A stretch of DNA of 64,000 nucleotides from Enterocloster alcoholdehydrogenati (GCF_013282095.1 NZ_BLTJ01000008.1:124001-188000); one strand, 5' to 3'. Counted from the first letter of the stretch, positions 18,332 through 28,424 are shown. Numbers and translations: made by a program. Notes: generated by a model not told the origin, from the sequence alone.

Positions 18332-19468
18332 ATGGCGAATATCTCATTGGTAAATGTGTGTAAGACGTATAAAAACGGCTATAGCGCAGTAAAGGACTTC
18401 AATCTTGAAATCCGGGATAAGGACTTTATCATCTTTGTAGGTCCGTCAGGCTGCGGCAAGTCCACTACTCTGCGGATGATAGCAGGTCTTGAGGAAATTT
18501 CCTCCGGAGAACTGTGGATCGATGACTGCCTGATGAACATGGTAGAACCGAAAAACAGGGAACTGTCCATGGTATTTCAGAATTACGCCCTGTATCCTCA
18601 TATGAGCGTTTATGAAAATATGGCCTTCAGTCTTCGGGTGAGAAAGCTTCCAAAGGAGGAGATTGACCGCCGGGTGCGGGAGGCTGCCGGGACTCTGGAG
18701 ATCAGCCATCTGTTAGACCGCAGGCCTGCGGCGCTCTCCGGCGGGCAGAGACAGAGAGTCGCCATTGGAAGCGTGATTGTAAGGCAGCCAAAGGTATATC
18801 TGATGGATGAGCCGTTGTCCAATCTGGACGCCAAGCTGAGGGGTCAGATGCGGGTGGAGCTTGCAAGGCTTCACAGGGAACTGGGGGCAACTATTATCTA
18901 TGTGACGCACGATCAGGTAGAGGCCATGACCCTGGGAACTCGTATTGTAGTCATGAAGGATGGGAGAATCCAGCAGGTAGCCGCGCCGGCAGAGCTGTAT
19001 GAGAATCCCATCAACCAGTTTGTAGCCGGATTCATTGGTTCGCCGTCTATGAATTTTCTGGAGGTTTCTGTGAAAAAAGAGAAGGAAATCACGTGGGTCT
19101 GTGGAAAAAGCTGGAGACTTCCCCTGGGCGCAGCGGCGGCCAGACGGGCAGCGGATCGGAGCTGTACGGGAAAACGGGTAATCCTGGGAATCCGGCCGGA
19201 GGATCTCCATCAGGAGGGACCGGATGGAGCGGCCCTGGAAATGGAGATCCACGTAAGAGAGCTTCTGGGGGCTGAGGTTATCCTTCATGGGGATATTGCA
19301 GGGGATATGGATGAAACAGGCGGGGCAGCAGATAAAAAGAGTCAGCTGGCCGCCAAGCTTCCTCCGGACTGTAATGCCCGTCCCGGCGAGCACATCCGCC
19401 TGTTTGCGGATATGAGCCGGATTAAGCTTTTTGATGCGGACACAGGGGAAAATATATTATACATATAA
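18332..19468 (+). CDS. ugpC: Ugp/Msm-type sugar ABC transporter ATP-binding protein
   Basis: A 378-aa ABC ATPase. Walker A is GPSGCGKST (about residue 35), the signature is LSGGQRQRVAIG, Walker B is VYLMDEPLSNLDAKLR, and the switch histidine is in IYVTHDQVEAMTLG. A C-terminal MOBE/TOBE-like domain (from about 240) is typical of the MalK/UgpC group. It is the first gene of an ATPase-permease-permease-binding protein operon. The symbol follows the similarity of the binding protein to UgpB; the substrate is not proven. Confidence 0.9.
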   Translation: MANISLVNVCKTYKNGYSAVKDFNLEIRDKDFIIFVGPSGCGKSTTLRMIAGLEEISSGELWIDDCLMNMVEPKNRELSMVFQNYALYPHMSVYENMAFSLRVRKLPKEEIDRRVREAAGTLEISHLLDRRPAALSGGQRQRVAIGSVIVRQPKVYLMDEPLSNLDAKLRGQMRVELARLHRELGATIIYVTHDQVEAMTLGTRIVVMKDGRIQQVAAPAELYENPINQFVAGFIGSPSMNFLEVSVKKEKEITWVCGKSWRLPLGAAAARRAADRSCTGKRVILGIRPEDLHQEGPDGAALEMEIHVRELLGAEVILHGDIAGDMDETGGAADKKSQLAAKLPPDCNARPGEHIRLFADMSRIKLFDADTGENILYI

Positions 19469-19485
19469 AAGGGAGCATTTGAAAC

Positions 19486-20352
19486 ATGAAAATCAGGGAT
19501 TTTTTTAAGAAAACAGGCCCTTACGCCTATATCCTTCCCGCTATGATTGTTTTTGCCGTTTTCTTGTTTTATCCGTTTTTTAAGACTATTTATCTGAGTC
19601 TTTATAAGACAAATAAGATGGGCGAGGCAAAGCTGTTTGTGGGTTTTGGAAACTATACAGATCTTCTGACCTCCCCCGTATTCTGGGACAGCTTAAAGGT
19701 TACGGTGATCTTTGTAGTAATCGTGGTGGCGGGAAGCATGGCTCTGGGGCTTTTTGCGGCTGTGCTCTGCAATCGGACATTTCCGGGGATCCGGGCATTC
19801 AGCACGGCCTATGCGCTGCCCATGGCCATCGCCTCCAGTTCCGCAGCCATGATCTTTAAGATTATGCTCCACCCCTCGATCGGGATTGTGAATAAGCTTT
19901 TGGGACTTAATATCAACTGGATAAACGATCCCAGGTACGCTCTGGTCTGCGTGGCGGTGCTGACTGCCTGGTTAAACAGTGGAATCAATTTCCTGTATTT
20001 TTCCGCAGGCTTAAGCAGCATTGACGATTCCATTTATGAGAGGGCCTCCGTAGACGGGGCAGGCGGGATACAGCAGTTTTTTCGTCTGACCCTTCCGGGC
20101 TTAAGCCCCATTATGTTTTACACGGTAGTGGTAAATATCATTCAGGCCTTTCAGTCCTTCGGCCAGGTAAAAATCCTGACGGAGGGCGGCCCGGGAAATT
20201 CCACCAACCTGATCGTGTACTCCATTTACAGAGACGCCTTCTTTAACTACCGGTTTGGAAGCGCGGCTGCGGAGTCCGTGATTCTCTTTGCCATTATCAT
20301 GGCGCTTACGCTTGTAATGTTTAAGATCGAAAAGAAAGGGGTCAGCTACTAA
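19486..20352 (+). CDS. ugpA: ABC transporter permease, UgpA/MalF type
   Basis: A 288-aa permease with six hydrophobic segments, starting with a short cytoplasmic N-terminus and helix 1 (YILPAMIVFAVFLFYPF). The EAA motif is YERASVDGAGGIQQFFRLTLPGLSP (about 184-208). It starts 17 nt after the ATPase gene and its stop overlaps the start of the next permease (TAATG), so the two chains are translationally coupled. Confidence 0.9.
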   Translation: MKIRDFFKKTGPYAYILPAMIVFAVFLFYPFFKTIYLSLYKTNKMGEAKLFVGFGNYTDLLTSPVFWDSLKVTVIFVVIVVAGSMALGLFAAVLCNRTFPGIRAFSTAYALPMAIASSSAAMIFKIMLHPSIGIVNKLLGLNINWINDPRYALVCVAVLTAWLNSGINFLYFSAGLSSIDDSIYERASVDGAGGIQQFFRLTLPGLSPIMFYTVVVNIIQAFQSFGQVKILTEGGPGNSTNLIVYSIYRDAFFNYRFGSAAAESVILFAIIMALTLVMFKIEKKGVSY

Positions 20353-21263
20353 TGGATCAGTCATTTGCAATCAAACGAGACGCCCGGATCACCAGGGAGC
20401 AAATCCAACGGCTTCATGAGGAGGCCAACCGAAGGGCCCTGCGCGTCCGCAGAATCCGCACGGGAATCCTGATTGGGCTTAATGTGGTCATGGCTGTTAT
20501 TATCCTGCTGCCGCTCCTTTATGCCGTCAGCGTGGCCTTTATGCCCTCCAGCGAACTGTTTACAACGGAATTAAACCTGTTTCCGGCAAATCCAACGGGG
20601 GAAAATTTTGCCCAGGCCCTTGTAAAGGTGCCGCTGATGCGGTTTGTGCTCAATTCTTTTCTGGTGGCGGGACTGATTACCCTGGGGCAGATCATTTCCT
20701 GTTCTTTAGCGGCATTTTCCTTCTCATTCCTGGATTTTAAGGGGAAAGAGGCGCTGTTTATGCTGGTCATGGCTACTATGATGGTTCCCGGAGAGGCTAC
20801 CATTATTTCCAATTATCTTACGGTCAGCAGCTGGGGATGGCTGGACTCCTATCAGGTGCTCATTGTTCCTTATCTGACCTCCGCTATGGGTATTTTCCTG
20901 TTCAGGCAGTTTTATAAGTCCTTTCCTATTTCACTGTATGAGTCGGCAAAGATCGACGGCTGCAGCAATCTGCGGTTTATCTTCCGTATCCTGCTTCCGC
21001 TGACAAAATCCGCCATCGGCGCAATGGCGGTGTACACATTTATCAACGCATGGAATATGTATATGTGGCCGCTGTTAGTAACTGGTTCTAATGAAATGCG
21101 TACTGTGCAGATCGGTATCAGTATGTTAAACAGTGTAGATGCCCAGTCAATTACGCTTATGATCGCCGGAGTGATTATGGTCATTATACCGTCTATATCC
21201 ATTTTCGTTATCGGACAAAAACAGCTGATCCGGGGAATGTTCTCCGGAGCGGTCAAAGGCTGA
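20352..21263 (+). CDS. ugpE: ABC transporter permease, UgpE/MalG type
   Basis: A 303-aa permease with a basic 35-residue N-terminal tail and six hydrophobic helices. The EAA-type motif is YESAKIDGCSNLRFIFRILLPLTK. It pairs with the preceding UgpA-like permease; the genes overlap by one base. This MalG-type chain has the usual short loop after helix 1, unlike the permease at the start of the window. Confidence 0.9.
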   Translation: MDQSFAIKRDARITREQIQRLHEEANRRALRVRRIRTGILIGLNVVMAVIILLPLLYAVSVAFMPSSELFTTELNLFPANPTGENFAQALVKVPLMRFVLNSFLVAGLITLGQIISCSLAAFSFSFLDFKGKEALFMLVMATMMVPGEATIISNYLTVSSWGWLDSYQVLIVPYLTSAMGIFLFRQFYKSFPISLYESAKIDGCSNLRFIFRILLPLTKSAIGAMAVYTFINAWNMYMWPLLVTGSNEMRTVQIGISMLNSVDAQSITLMIAGVIMVIIPSISIFVIGQKQLIRGMFSGAVKG

Positions 21264-21312
21264 TGAAATACATAATGGTTTGAAAATAAGATTCCACTGG
21301 AGGAAAATGACG

Positions 21313-22737
21313 ATGAAGAAAAGAACACTGATCCCTGTAATTGCTGCGGTAACAGCGGCCGCTGCCTTAAGCGGCTGCGGCGGGCCATCTTCTCAGACAG
21401 AGGCTGCAAAAGCTTCCCAGACGGGAACATCCGCCTCAGATACCGCTGCAGCTGGCCAGGAGACTGCAGGGAAAACTGATGCATCAGCCGGGGCAGGAGA
21501 TGCCGCAGGACAGACCATCACCTTCTGGCATTCCATGGGAGGCGTCAACGGCGAGGCTATGGATTATCTGGTGAATAAATTTAATGAGGAAAATGATAAG
21601 GGCATTAAGGTAGACGCCCAGTATCAGGGAGAATATGACGATGCAATCAATAAATTAAAGAGCGCCCAGATTGGAAATATGGGCGCAGATCTGGTACAGA
21701 TTTATGATATTGGAACACGCTTTATGATTGATTCCGGCTGGGTAATCCCCATGCAGGAGCTCATCGACGCAGACGGCTGGGACGCTTCTTCGCTGGAGCC
21801 CAATATTGCGGCCTATTATACTGTAGATAATAAGCTGTATTCCATGCCGTTCAACTCCTCTACGCCAATTCTTTACTACAACAAGGATATGTTTGAGAAA
21901 GCGGGCATCACAAACGTCCCTGAAAGCCTTCCTGAGATTGGGGAGATTGCGGAGGATCTGATGCAGAAGGGCGGGGCAGGTGAGCCCATTTCCTTAAGCA
22001 TCTACGGATGGTTTTTTGAGCAGTTCACAGGAAAACAGGGGGCGGCCTATGTGGATAACGGAAACGGGCGCACTGGAGCTGCCACAGCGGTTGAATTTGA
22101 TAAAAACGGTTCCGGCGCAAAAACGCTGGCTGCATGGAAGGAGCTTTATGATAAAGGGTATGCCCCCAATGTAGGCAAGGGCGGAGATGCCGGCCTGGCT
22201 GATTTCAGCGCCGGAAAGTCCGCAATGACCCTTGGCTCTACGGCGTCCTTAAAGCAGATTTTAGAGGATGTAAACGGCAAATTCGAGGTGGGAACCGCAT
22301 ATTTCCCCAAGGTAAGCCCGGATGATCAGGGCGGCGTTTCCATCGGCGGAGCCTCCCTGTGGGCGTTAAATAACGGGGATCCAGACAAGGAGGCAGCAGT
22401 ATGGGAGTTCATAAAGTTCATGGTATCTCCTGAAAGCCAGGCATACTGGAATTCCCAGACCGGTTATTTCCCTGTTACCACTGCCGCTCATGATGAACCT
22501 GTATTTAAGGAGAACCTGGAGAAATATCCGCAGTTCGGTACGGCCATTGACCAGCTCCATGACTCTTCTCCAGAGTCTGCAGGCGCGCTTTTAAGCGTAT
22601 TCCCTGAGGCAAGACAGATTGTGCAGACGGAAATCGAAAATATGCTCAATAACGGCGCCAGCCCTGAGGATACAGTGAATAAGATGGCGGAACAGATCAA
22701 CAAATCTATTGAGGAGTACAATCTTTTAAATAATTAG
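21313..22737 (+). CDS. ugpB: Ugp-type extracellular solute-binding lipoprotein
   Basis: A 474-aa lipoprotein. The signal peptide runs to the lipobox ALSGC (Cys near 21), followed by a Ser/Thr/Ala-rich linker and the binding domain beginning ITFWHSMGGVNGEAMDYLV. The FWHSM, YDIGTRFM and PFNSSTPILYYNKDMF blocks match UgpB, the glycerol-3-phosphate binding protein, so glycerol-3-phosphate or glycerophosphodiesters are the likely ligands. GGAGG at 21299-21303 favours ATG 21313 over ATG 21307 and 21280. Last transporter gene of the operon. Confidence 0.88.
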   Translation: MKKRTLIPVIAAVTAAAALSGCGGPSSQTEAAKASQTGTSASDTAAAGQETAGKTDASAGAGDAAGQTITFWHSMGGVNGEAMDYLVNKFNEENDKGIKVDAQYQGEYDDAINKLKSAQIGNMGADLVQIYDIGTRFMIDSGWVIPMQELIDADGWDASSLEPNIAAYYTVDNKLYSMPFNSSTPILYYNKDMFEKAGITNVPESLPEIGEIAEDLMQKGGAGEPISLSIYGWFFEQFTGKQGAAYVDNGNGRTGAATAVEFDKNGSGAKTLAAWKELYDKGYAPNVGKGGDAGLADFSAGKSAMTLGSTASLKQILEDVNGKFEVGTAYFPKVSPDDQGGVSIGGASLWALNNGDPDKEAAVWEFIKFMVSPESQAYWNSQTGYFPVTTAAHDEPVFKENLEKYPQFGTAIDQLHDSSPESAGALLSVFPEARQIVQTEIENMLNNGASPEDTVNKMAEQINKSIEEYNLLNN

Positions 22738-22741
22738 AAAT

Positions 22742-23596
22742 ATGATCAAACTAATCGCAGTAGATATGGACGGAACCCTGTTAAATTCAGAGGGCCGCAT
22801 TTCCAGGCGCAACGCTTACGCTGTCCAGTGCCTTCAGGCCCTGGGAACCGAGTTTTTAGTATGTACCGGAAGAAGCTATGAGGATGCTCTGCTTCCTTTA
22901 AAAGAGAGAGGAATCCGGGCGTCGGTAATCTGCATGAACGGATCCTGCATCTATGACTGGAACGGCAGGCTGGCAGACAAGACTGTTTTTCAGACAGAGC
23001 AGGTAAAACAGATCCTCCGGGCCGGAAAGGAATTTGGCGCTGTCTTTGATTTTATGACCAGTCGGGGAAGCTTTTCCATTTCCACAGAGGAGGAATTTCG
23101 GGACGCCTATGAAAGAGATATTCTTCTTCCTATGGCTGCATATTCCTATGAGGCGGTGAGAGACAGGTTTCATCTGGTAAGGGAGGAGGAGCTTTTTAGC
23201 CTGGGGCTGGAATTTTTCAAGATCTCTGTGCTTCATGCATCCTCGCAGACGCTCAATGACCTGAAGGAGCGCTTAAAGGAGATTGAGAATCTGGCTGTCG
23301 CCTCTTCTTTTTATACCAATCTGGAGCTGACACATAAGGATGCCCAGAAGGGAAAGGCGTTAGCGGCCTATGCCTCTGCACGGGGAATCCGGTTGGATGA
23401 GATCATGGCCATTGGAGACAGTGAAAACGATACCTCCATGCTGTCCATGGGCTTAAAATATACCATTGCCATGGGAAATGCCATGGAGTCGGTAAAAAAG
23501 ACCGCCAAATGCCTGACACGCACCAACGATGAGGACGGAGTGGCATATGCTGTTGAGACTCTGATTTTATCCCAGGAGGCGCGTTCCAGAGGATAA
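22742..23596 (+). CDS. Cof-type HAD-IIB phosphatase
   Basis: A 284-aa haloacid-dehalogenase phosphatase. Motif I is VDMDGTLLNSEG (catalytic Asp 8), the C2-type cap lies in the middle, and motif IV is AIGDSENDTSMLS near residue 221. It begins 4 nt after the binding-protein stop, so it belongs to the transporter operon and may dephosphorylate the imported phosphoester or a sugar phosphate (inference). Confidence 0.88.
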   Translation: MIKLIAVDMDGTLLNSEGRISRRNAYAVQCLQALGTEFLVCTGRSYEDALLPLKERGIRASVICMNGSCIYDWNGRLADKTVFQTEQVKQILRAGKEFGAVFDFMTSRGSFSISTEEEFRDAYERDILLPMAAYSYEAVRDRFHLVREEELFSLGLEFFKISVLHASSQTLNDLKERLKEIENLAVASSFYTNLELTHKDAQKGKALAAYASARGIRLDEIMAIGDSENDTSMLSMGLKYTIAMGNAMESVKKTAKCLTRTNDEDGVAYAVETLILSQEARSRG

Positions 23597-23633
23597 AGCG
23601 GCGGCCGTTTTTAAGGTGGTTCCCAGAAAAAAC

Positions 23634-23663
23634 TTGACACATACCAGTAAGCAGTGATATGCT
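23634..23663 (+). promoter_or_regulatory. Promoter of the TPP riboswitch/thiC transcript
   Basis: TTGACA (23634-23639), an 18-bp spacer and TATGCT (23658-23663), directly before the riboswitch. Confidence 0.65.
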
Positions 23664-23670
23664 GAGAAAC

Positions 23671-23762
23671 AACAGGGAGCTTGTAGTGCAGGCTGAGAGG
23701 AAGTAATCGAACTTCGACCGATCGTACCTGATTTGGGTAATGCCAACGTAGGGAAATATTTC
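23671..23762 (+). ncRNA. TPP riboswitch (THI element)
   Basis: The aptamer has the conserved GGCTGAGAGG block (23691-23700), the ACCTGATTTGGGTAATGCC block (23726-23744) and the closing CGTAGGGAA (23747-23755). It is followed by a terminator hairpin at 23801-23829, so thiamine pyrophosphate should stop transcription before thiC. Confidence 0.95.
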
Positions 23763-23800
23763 GACTGGATATGGACAGCAGGTTCATATGATGTATACAC

Positions 23801-23829
23801 GGTCCGTTCCTTATGGGGCGGACCTTTTT
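23801..23829 (+). terminator. Riboswitch expression-platform terminator
   Basis: GGTCCGTTCC pairs with GGGCGGACC (with G-U pairs) and is followed by TTTTTG, 40 nt after the TPP aptamer. Confidence 0.8.
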
Positions 23830-23902
23830 GCGTCCGTCCGGCAGCCTCTTTGGGAGACGAATATTGATGTATTTGTACAACACCTGCAAGGAGGAAGATG
23901 AG

Positions 23903-25210
23903 ATGGAATATACCACACAGATGGATGCCGCCAGAAAAGGCATCGTCACGAAAGAGATGAAAAAGGTAGCCGAAAAGGAGCAGTTTGATGTAAAGGAGCT
24001 GATGGCTTTGGTGGCCGAGGGACGGGTGGCGATCCCTGCCAATAAAAACCACTGCTGTCTGGATCCAAATGGAATCGGTTCCATGCTGCGGACCAAGATC
24101 AACGTAAACCTTGGCACCTCCAGGGACTGCAGGGATCTGGATATGGAGCTTGATAAGGTAAACAACGCGGTGAAGATGGGGGCAGAGTCCATTATGGATT
24201 TAAGCTCCTGGGGCGATACCCAGAAGTTCAGAAGAAAGCTGACGGCTGAATGTCCCGCCATCATCGGAACCGTGCCTATTTATGACGCAGTGGTATATTA
24301 TCACAAGGCGTTAAAGGACATTACCACGGAGGAGTGGCTGAAGATTGTGGAAATGCACGCCCAGGACGGCGTAGATTTTATGACGATTCATGTGGGCATC
24401 AACCGCAGGACAGCAGACCGTTTTAAGGAAAATAAACGCCTGATGAACATTGTTTCCAGAGGCGGCTCTATTATCTTTGCCTGGATGGAGATGACAGGAA
24501 AGGAAAATCCATTTTATGAGCACTATGACAGGATTCTGGACATCTGCCGCAAGTACGACGTGACCATCAGCCTGGGAGACGCCTGCCGTCCGGGCTGCAT
24601 CGATGATGCAACGGACATTTCACAGATCGAAGAGCTTGTAACCTTAGGCGAGTTGACCCGACGGGCCTGGGAGAAGGATGTGCAGGTGATCGTAGAGGGG
24701 CCGGGCCATATGCCTTTAAACCAGATCGAGGCCAATATGAAGATTCAGCAGACCATCTGCAAGGGCGCGCCTTTCTATGTGCTGGGACCTCTGGTGACGG
24801 ATATTGCCCCCGGCTATGACCATATCACGGCAGCTATCGGCGGAGCTGTCGCAGCCTCCTGCGGAGCGTCCTTCCTCTGCTATGTGACTCCTGCGGAGCA
24901 TCTGCGCCTTCCGGATCTCAATGACGTAAAAGAGGGTATCATCGCCTCTAAGATCGCAGCCCATGCGGCAGATATCGCAAAGGGAATCCGGGGAGCGGCT
25001 GACTGGGACCGCCGGATGAGCGAGGCCAGAAAGAAACTGGACTGGGAAAAGACCTTTGAACTCTCCATTGATCCCGAAAAGGCCAGAACCTACCGGGCCG
25101 CGGCAAAACCAGAGAAGGAGGATACCTGTTCCATGTGCGGCAATTTCTGCGCAGTGAAAAATATGAACCGGATTTTGGACGGAGAGATTGTAAGTATCTT
25201 TGATGAATGA
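23903..25210 (+). CDS. thiC: Phosphomethylpyrimidine synthase
   Basis: A 435-aa radical-SAM enzyme that converts aminoimidazole ribotide to HMP phosphate in thiamine synthesis. It has the barrel motifs [15 protein letters not shown] and [15 protein letters not shown], and the C-terminal cluster motif CSMCGNFC, which is the CxxCxxxxC type used by ThiC. ATG 23903 follows AAGGAGG by 8 nt; longer in-frame extensions run into the terminator. Controlled by the TPP riboswitch upstream. Confidence 0.96.
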   Translation: MEYTTQMDAARKGIVTKEMKKVAEKEQFDVKELMALVAEGRVAIPANKNHCCLDPNGIGSMLRTKINVNLGTSRDCRDLDMELDKVNNAVKMGAESIMDLSSWGDTQKFRRKLTAECPAIIGTVPIYDAVVYYHKALKDITTEEWLKIVEMHAQDGVDFMTIHVGINRRTADRFKENKRLMNIVSRGGSIIFAWMEMTGKENPFYEHYDRILDICRKYDVTISLGDACRPGCIDDATDISQIEELVTLGELTRRAWEKDVQVIVEGPGHMPLNQIEANMKIQQTICKGAPFYVLGPLVTDIAPGYDHITAAIGGAVAASCGASFLCYVTPAEHLRLPDLNDVKEGIIASKIAAHAADIAKGIRGAADWDRRMSEARKKLDWEKTFELSIDPEKARTYRAAAKPEKEDTCSMCGNFCAVKNMNRILDGEIVSIFDE

Positions 25211-25231
25211 TGGATGTAAGGGAGTTTGGAT

Positions 25232-25876
25232 ATGAGATTTGACAGAGGACAGCTTTTGATTTATGCAGTGACGGACCGGGCCTGGACCGGGAAGATGAGC
25301 CTTTATGACCAGGTGGAGACTGCATTAAAGGGCGGCGCTACCATGGTGCAGATGCGGGAAAAGGGACTCACGGATGAAAACGTGCAGGACTATCTGGAAG
25401 AGGCCCGCAGGCTTAGAAGGCTGACGGAACGGTACAATGTGCCCTTTCTCATTGATGATCATGTAAAGCTGGCTCTTCTGTGCGGGGCGGACGGCGTCCA
25501 TGTGGGACAAAGCGACATGGAAGCCGGACGCGCCAGGGAAATCCTTGGGCCGGATAAGATTCTGGGCGTTACCGCAAAAACCGTGGAGCAGGCGCTGAAA
25601 GCCCAGGATCAGGGGGCGGATTATCTGGGAAGCGGGGCCGTATTCGGCACCTCCACCAAGTCAGACGCCCTGCCAATGACCAAGGAACGGCTGGGAGAGA
25701 TCTGCCGATCCGTTTCCATCCCTGTAGTGGCCATCGGGGGCATTTGCCTGGAAAATATTGAAAAATTACAGGGCAGCCAGGTGGCCGGTGCAGCGATCGT
25801 GTCCGGTATTTTCGGCGCCAGGGATATCGAAGCTACCACCCGGCAGCTCCGGAAAAAAATGGAAAAATGTTTGTAA
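25232..25876 (+). CDS. thiE: Thiamine phosphate synthase
   Basis: A 214-aa TIM-barrel enzyme that joins HMP-PP to thiazole phosphate. It has YAVTDR at the N-terminus, MVQMREKG, FLIDDHVKLAL, DGVHVGQSD, YLGSGAVFGTSTKSDA and VVAIGGI, all typical phosphate- and pyrimidine-binding blocks. It follows thiC by 21 nt under the same riboswitch. Genes for the kinase (thiD/thiM) and thiazole branch are not in the window. Confidence 0.95.
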   Translation: MRFDRGQLLIYAVTDRAWTGKMSLYDQVETALKGGATMVQMREKGLTDENVQDYLEEARRLRRLTERYNVPFLIDDHVKLALLCGADGVHVGQSDMEAGRAREILGPDKILGVTAKTVEQALKAQDQGADYLGSGAVFGTSTKSDALPMTKERLGEICRSVSIPVVAIGGICLENIEKLQGSQVAGAAIVSGIFGARDIEATTRQLRKKMEKCL

Positions 25877-25882
25877 AAACAG

Positions 25883-25911
25883 TTGACAGATCAAAAAAGA
25901 CTGATTATAAT
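25883..25911 (+). promoter_or_regulatory. Consensus sigma-A promoter of the trp operon
   Basis: TTGACA (25883-25888), 17 bp, TATAAT (25906-25911): a perfect match to the consensus. It lies only 7 bp after thiE. Confidence 0.9.
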
Positions 25912-25917
25912 GACCTC

Positions 25918-26316
25918 ATCAAAAATAATGACAGAAACCGTTGAGCAGGAGTAAGTAGGATCATACCCTTAAGCGCAGAGAGCTTCCGGCTGGTGTAAGG
26001 AAGCGTTAAGATAGGATCTGAATGGACCTGTGAGGGCAGTCAGAAACCGGAGAACCGGGAGTATGGACTGACGGTGATCCCGCCGTTACCAGGGAGGACG
26101 CATGATGGTGCGTTGCAGAGCGGGCGTATGATTTGGATCCGGCAGTTGTGAAACACAGCATCAGGTTAGAGTTTAACTTGGTGCTTTTTTGTTTTCATTT
26201 TCAGGTGAAATGGATCTTTCGCCAACCAGGGTGGTACCGCAGAAGCTTATAGAGGCTTTTGTCCCTGCCGGCTGTAGAGAACAGCGGGTGGAGACAAGGG
26301 CCTTTTTTGATGGCAG
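25918..26316 (+). ncRNA. T-box leader, probable tryptophan specifier
   Basis: Leader RNA of the trp operon. The T-box sequence TGGTACCGC is at 26232-26240; a terminator (26264-26308; GGCTTTTGTC pairs with GACAAGGGCC, then TTTTTTG) follows it. The likely specifier codon is TGG at 26023-26025 in CTGAATGGACCTG. A hairpin at 26157-26191 with a T run fits stem III. Uncharged tRNA-Trp would stabilise the antiterminator. Specifier identity is inferred from position and the downstream genes. Confidence 0.88.
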
Positions 26317-26331
26317 GAAAGGAGTATGAAG

Positions 26332-27840
26332 ATGATGATTCCCTCATGTGAAGAAATTTTAAAACTGGCAGCTGATTATGACCGGATCCCCATCTGCAGA
26401 GAGGTATTTGCAGATATGGTGACTCCCATTACTCTCCTCAGGAGGCTGGCGGAGCGGTCGAAGGAGTATTTTCTTCTGGAGAGCGTGGAAGGCGGGGAGA
26501 AATGGGGCAGGTATTCCTTTTTAGGATTTAATCCCATTCTGCGGGTGACCTTAAAAGAAGGACGGATGGTTATTGACAGCCGCACAGAGGAATATCCGTC
26601 AAAAACGCTGACAACGGCTGCGCCCTATGAGGAACTGCGGCAGATTCTTAACCGCTTTAAGGCGCCAAAGATTCAGGGGCAGCCGCCCTTTGCAGGGGGA
26701 TTTGCAGGGTATTTTTCCTACGCCATGATCGGGTACGCGGAGCCGGTGCTGAAAATTTCCAGAGGAAATGGAGCAGATATGGAGCTGATGCTGTTTGATC
26801 AGGTGATCGCCTATGATCATCTGAAACAGAAAATCTCTATTGTGATGAATATAAAGACTGGGCGCAGGACAGCCGAACCGTCTTTCCCGTTTGCAGAGTA
26901 TTTAATGGAAGAATATGGAAATGCCTGCCGCAGGATCCAGGAGACCATAGCCCTGATCCGGGATCAGACGCCGCCTGCTCCTCAGAGCGCAGGCCGGGCA
27001 TCCGCATTTTCCTGCAATGTGTCGAAAGAGGAATACTGCCGCATGGTAGAGAAAACCAGGGAATATATCAGGGACGGAGATATTTTCCAGGCCGTGATAT
27101 CACGGCAGTTTACGGCCTCCTTTGAGGGCAGTCTCTTAAACGCCTACCGGGTGCTGCGGACCACAAATCCATCCCCCTATATGGTGTATATGAATCTGGG
27201 AGAGACGGAGATCATCAGCGCGTCGCCGGAAACGCTGGTGCGGTTAAAGGACGGACGTCTTATCACCTTTCCGGTAGCGGGTTCCAGGCCCAGAGGCAAT
27301 TCCCCGTCAGAGGATGAGGCGCTGGAGACGGAGCTGCTGGCGGATGAAAAGGAACTGGCAGAGCACAATATGCTGGTGGATCTTGGGAGAAATGACATTG
27401 GCAGAATCTCCTCATTCGGTACCGTAGAGGTTACGCAGTATCAGATGATCCACAAATATTCCCGGATCATGCATATATGCTCCCAGGTGGAGGGAAAGAT
27501 TGGCGAGGGCTGCGACGGCTGCTCCGCCGTGGAGGCCCTGCTTCCGGCAGGAACCTTATCGGGAGCACCAAAGATTCGGGCCTGCCAGATTATTGAAGAG
27601 CTGGAGCAGGTTCCCAGAGGCATATACGGCGGAGCGCTGGGATATCTGGATCTGACCGGCAATATGGATACCTGTATCGCCATTCGCATGGCTGTAAAGG
27701 AGAATGGCTCCGTTACTGTTCAGGCCGGAGGCGGGATTGTGGCGGACAGCGTGCCGGAGCGGGAATATGAGGAATCCGAAAATAAGGCCGGGGCAGTGAT
27801 GCAGGCTATCATGTACGCAGGGGAGGCGGATGATATATGA
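26332..27840 (+). CDS. trpE: Anthranilate synthase component I
   Basis: A 502-aa chorismate-using enzyme that makes anthranilate with TrpG. It has the N-terminal feedback region (LLESVEGGEKWGRYSFLG), then the chorismate-binding core with GDIFQAVISRQF, SPETLVRLKDGRLITFPVAGSRPRG, LVDLGRNDIGR and AGTLSGAPKIRA. ATG 26332 is preferred because AAAGGAG ends 7 nt before it; ATG 26326 is only 1 nt from that site. The stop overlaps the trpG start (ATGA). Confidence 0.96.
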   Translation: MMIPSCEEILKLAADYDRIPICREVFADMVTPITLLRRLAERSKEYFLLESVEGGEKWGRYSFLGFNPILRVTLKEGRMVIDSRTEEYPSKTLTTAAPYEELRQILNRFKAPKIQGQPPFAGGFAGYFSYAMIGYAEPVLKISRGNGADMELMLFDQVIAYDHLKQKISIVMNIKTGRRTAEPSFPFAEYLMEEYGNACRRIQETIALIRDQTPPAPQSAGRASAFSCNVSKEEYCRMVEKTREYIRDGDIFQAVISRQFTASFEGSLLNAYRVLRTTNPSPYMVYMNLGETEIISASPETLVRLKDGRLITFPVAGSRPRGNSPSEDEALETELLADEKELAEHNMLVDLGRNDIGRISSFGTVEVTQYQMIHKYSRIMHICSQVEGKIGEGCDGCSAVEALLPAGTLSGAPKIRACQIIEELEQVPRGIYGGALGYLDLTGNMDTCIAIRMAVKENGSVTVQAGGGIVADSVPEREYEESENKAGAVMQAIMYAGEADDI

Positions 27841-28424
27841 TCCTTTTGATTGATAATTATGACAGCTTTTCTTATAACCTGGTTCAGATGATCGGGAGCA
27901 TCCGGCCGGATATCCGTGTGGTGCGAAACGACAGGATCACCATAGGAGAGATCCGTACCATGGCTCCCGATCATTTGATCCTGTCTCCAGGACCGGGATA
28001 TCCCGGGGATGCGGGGATCCTGGAGGACGCGGTGCGGGAATTAAAGGAAGAAATCCCTATACTGGGTGTGTGTCTGGGCCATCAGGGAATCTGCGAAGCC
28101 TTCGGCGGAACCATTACCCATGCAAAGCGGCTGATGCACGGCAAGCAGAGCCGGATTCGGGTGGAGTCCGGGGAAAATGGAACCTGTCCTTTGTTTAGAG
28201 GGCTTACTCATGAGATCATGGCGGCAAGATATCACTCGCTGATTGCTGATCCAGGGTCTCTTCCTAAGGAACTGGAGGTCACAGCAAGGGACTGTGAGGC
28301 CGGTGAGATCATGGCAGTGCAGCATAAAGCATATCCGGTGTACGGTCTGCAGTTTCACCCGGAATCCATATTGACGCCGGATGGAAGGAAAATACTGAAA
28401 AATTTCCTGGAAATTGGGAACTAG
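27837..28424 (+). CDS. trpG: Anthranilate synthase component II (glutamine amidotransferase)
   Basis: A 195-aa class I amidotransferase supplying ammonia to TrpE. It has LIDNYDSFSYNLVQ, LSPGPGYPGDAG, the nucleophile in LGVCLGHQGICEAFG, and the His-Glu pair in LQFHPESILT. It overlaps trpE by 4 nt. It could also serve para-aminobenzoate synthesis, as in related bacteria. Confidence 0.96.
   Translation: MILLIDNYDSFSYNLVQMIGSIRPDIRVVRNDRITIGEIRTMAPDHLILSPGPGYPGDAGILEDAVRELKEEIPILGVCLGHQGICEAFGGTITHAKRLMHGKQSRIRVESGENGTCPLFRGLTHEIMAARYHSLIADPGSLPKELEVTARDCEAGEIMAVQHKAYPVYGLQFHPESILTPDGRKILKNFLEIGN

Noticed and set aside
26157-26191. Hairpin AGCATCAGGTTA/TAACTTGGTGCT with a T run, looking like an independent terminator
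   Set aside because: Its place between the specifier domain and the T-box sequence fits stem III of the leader; a clear terminator follows the T-box.
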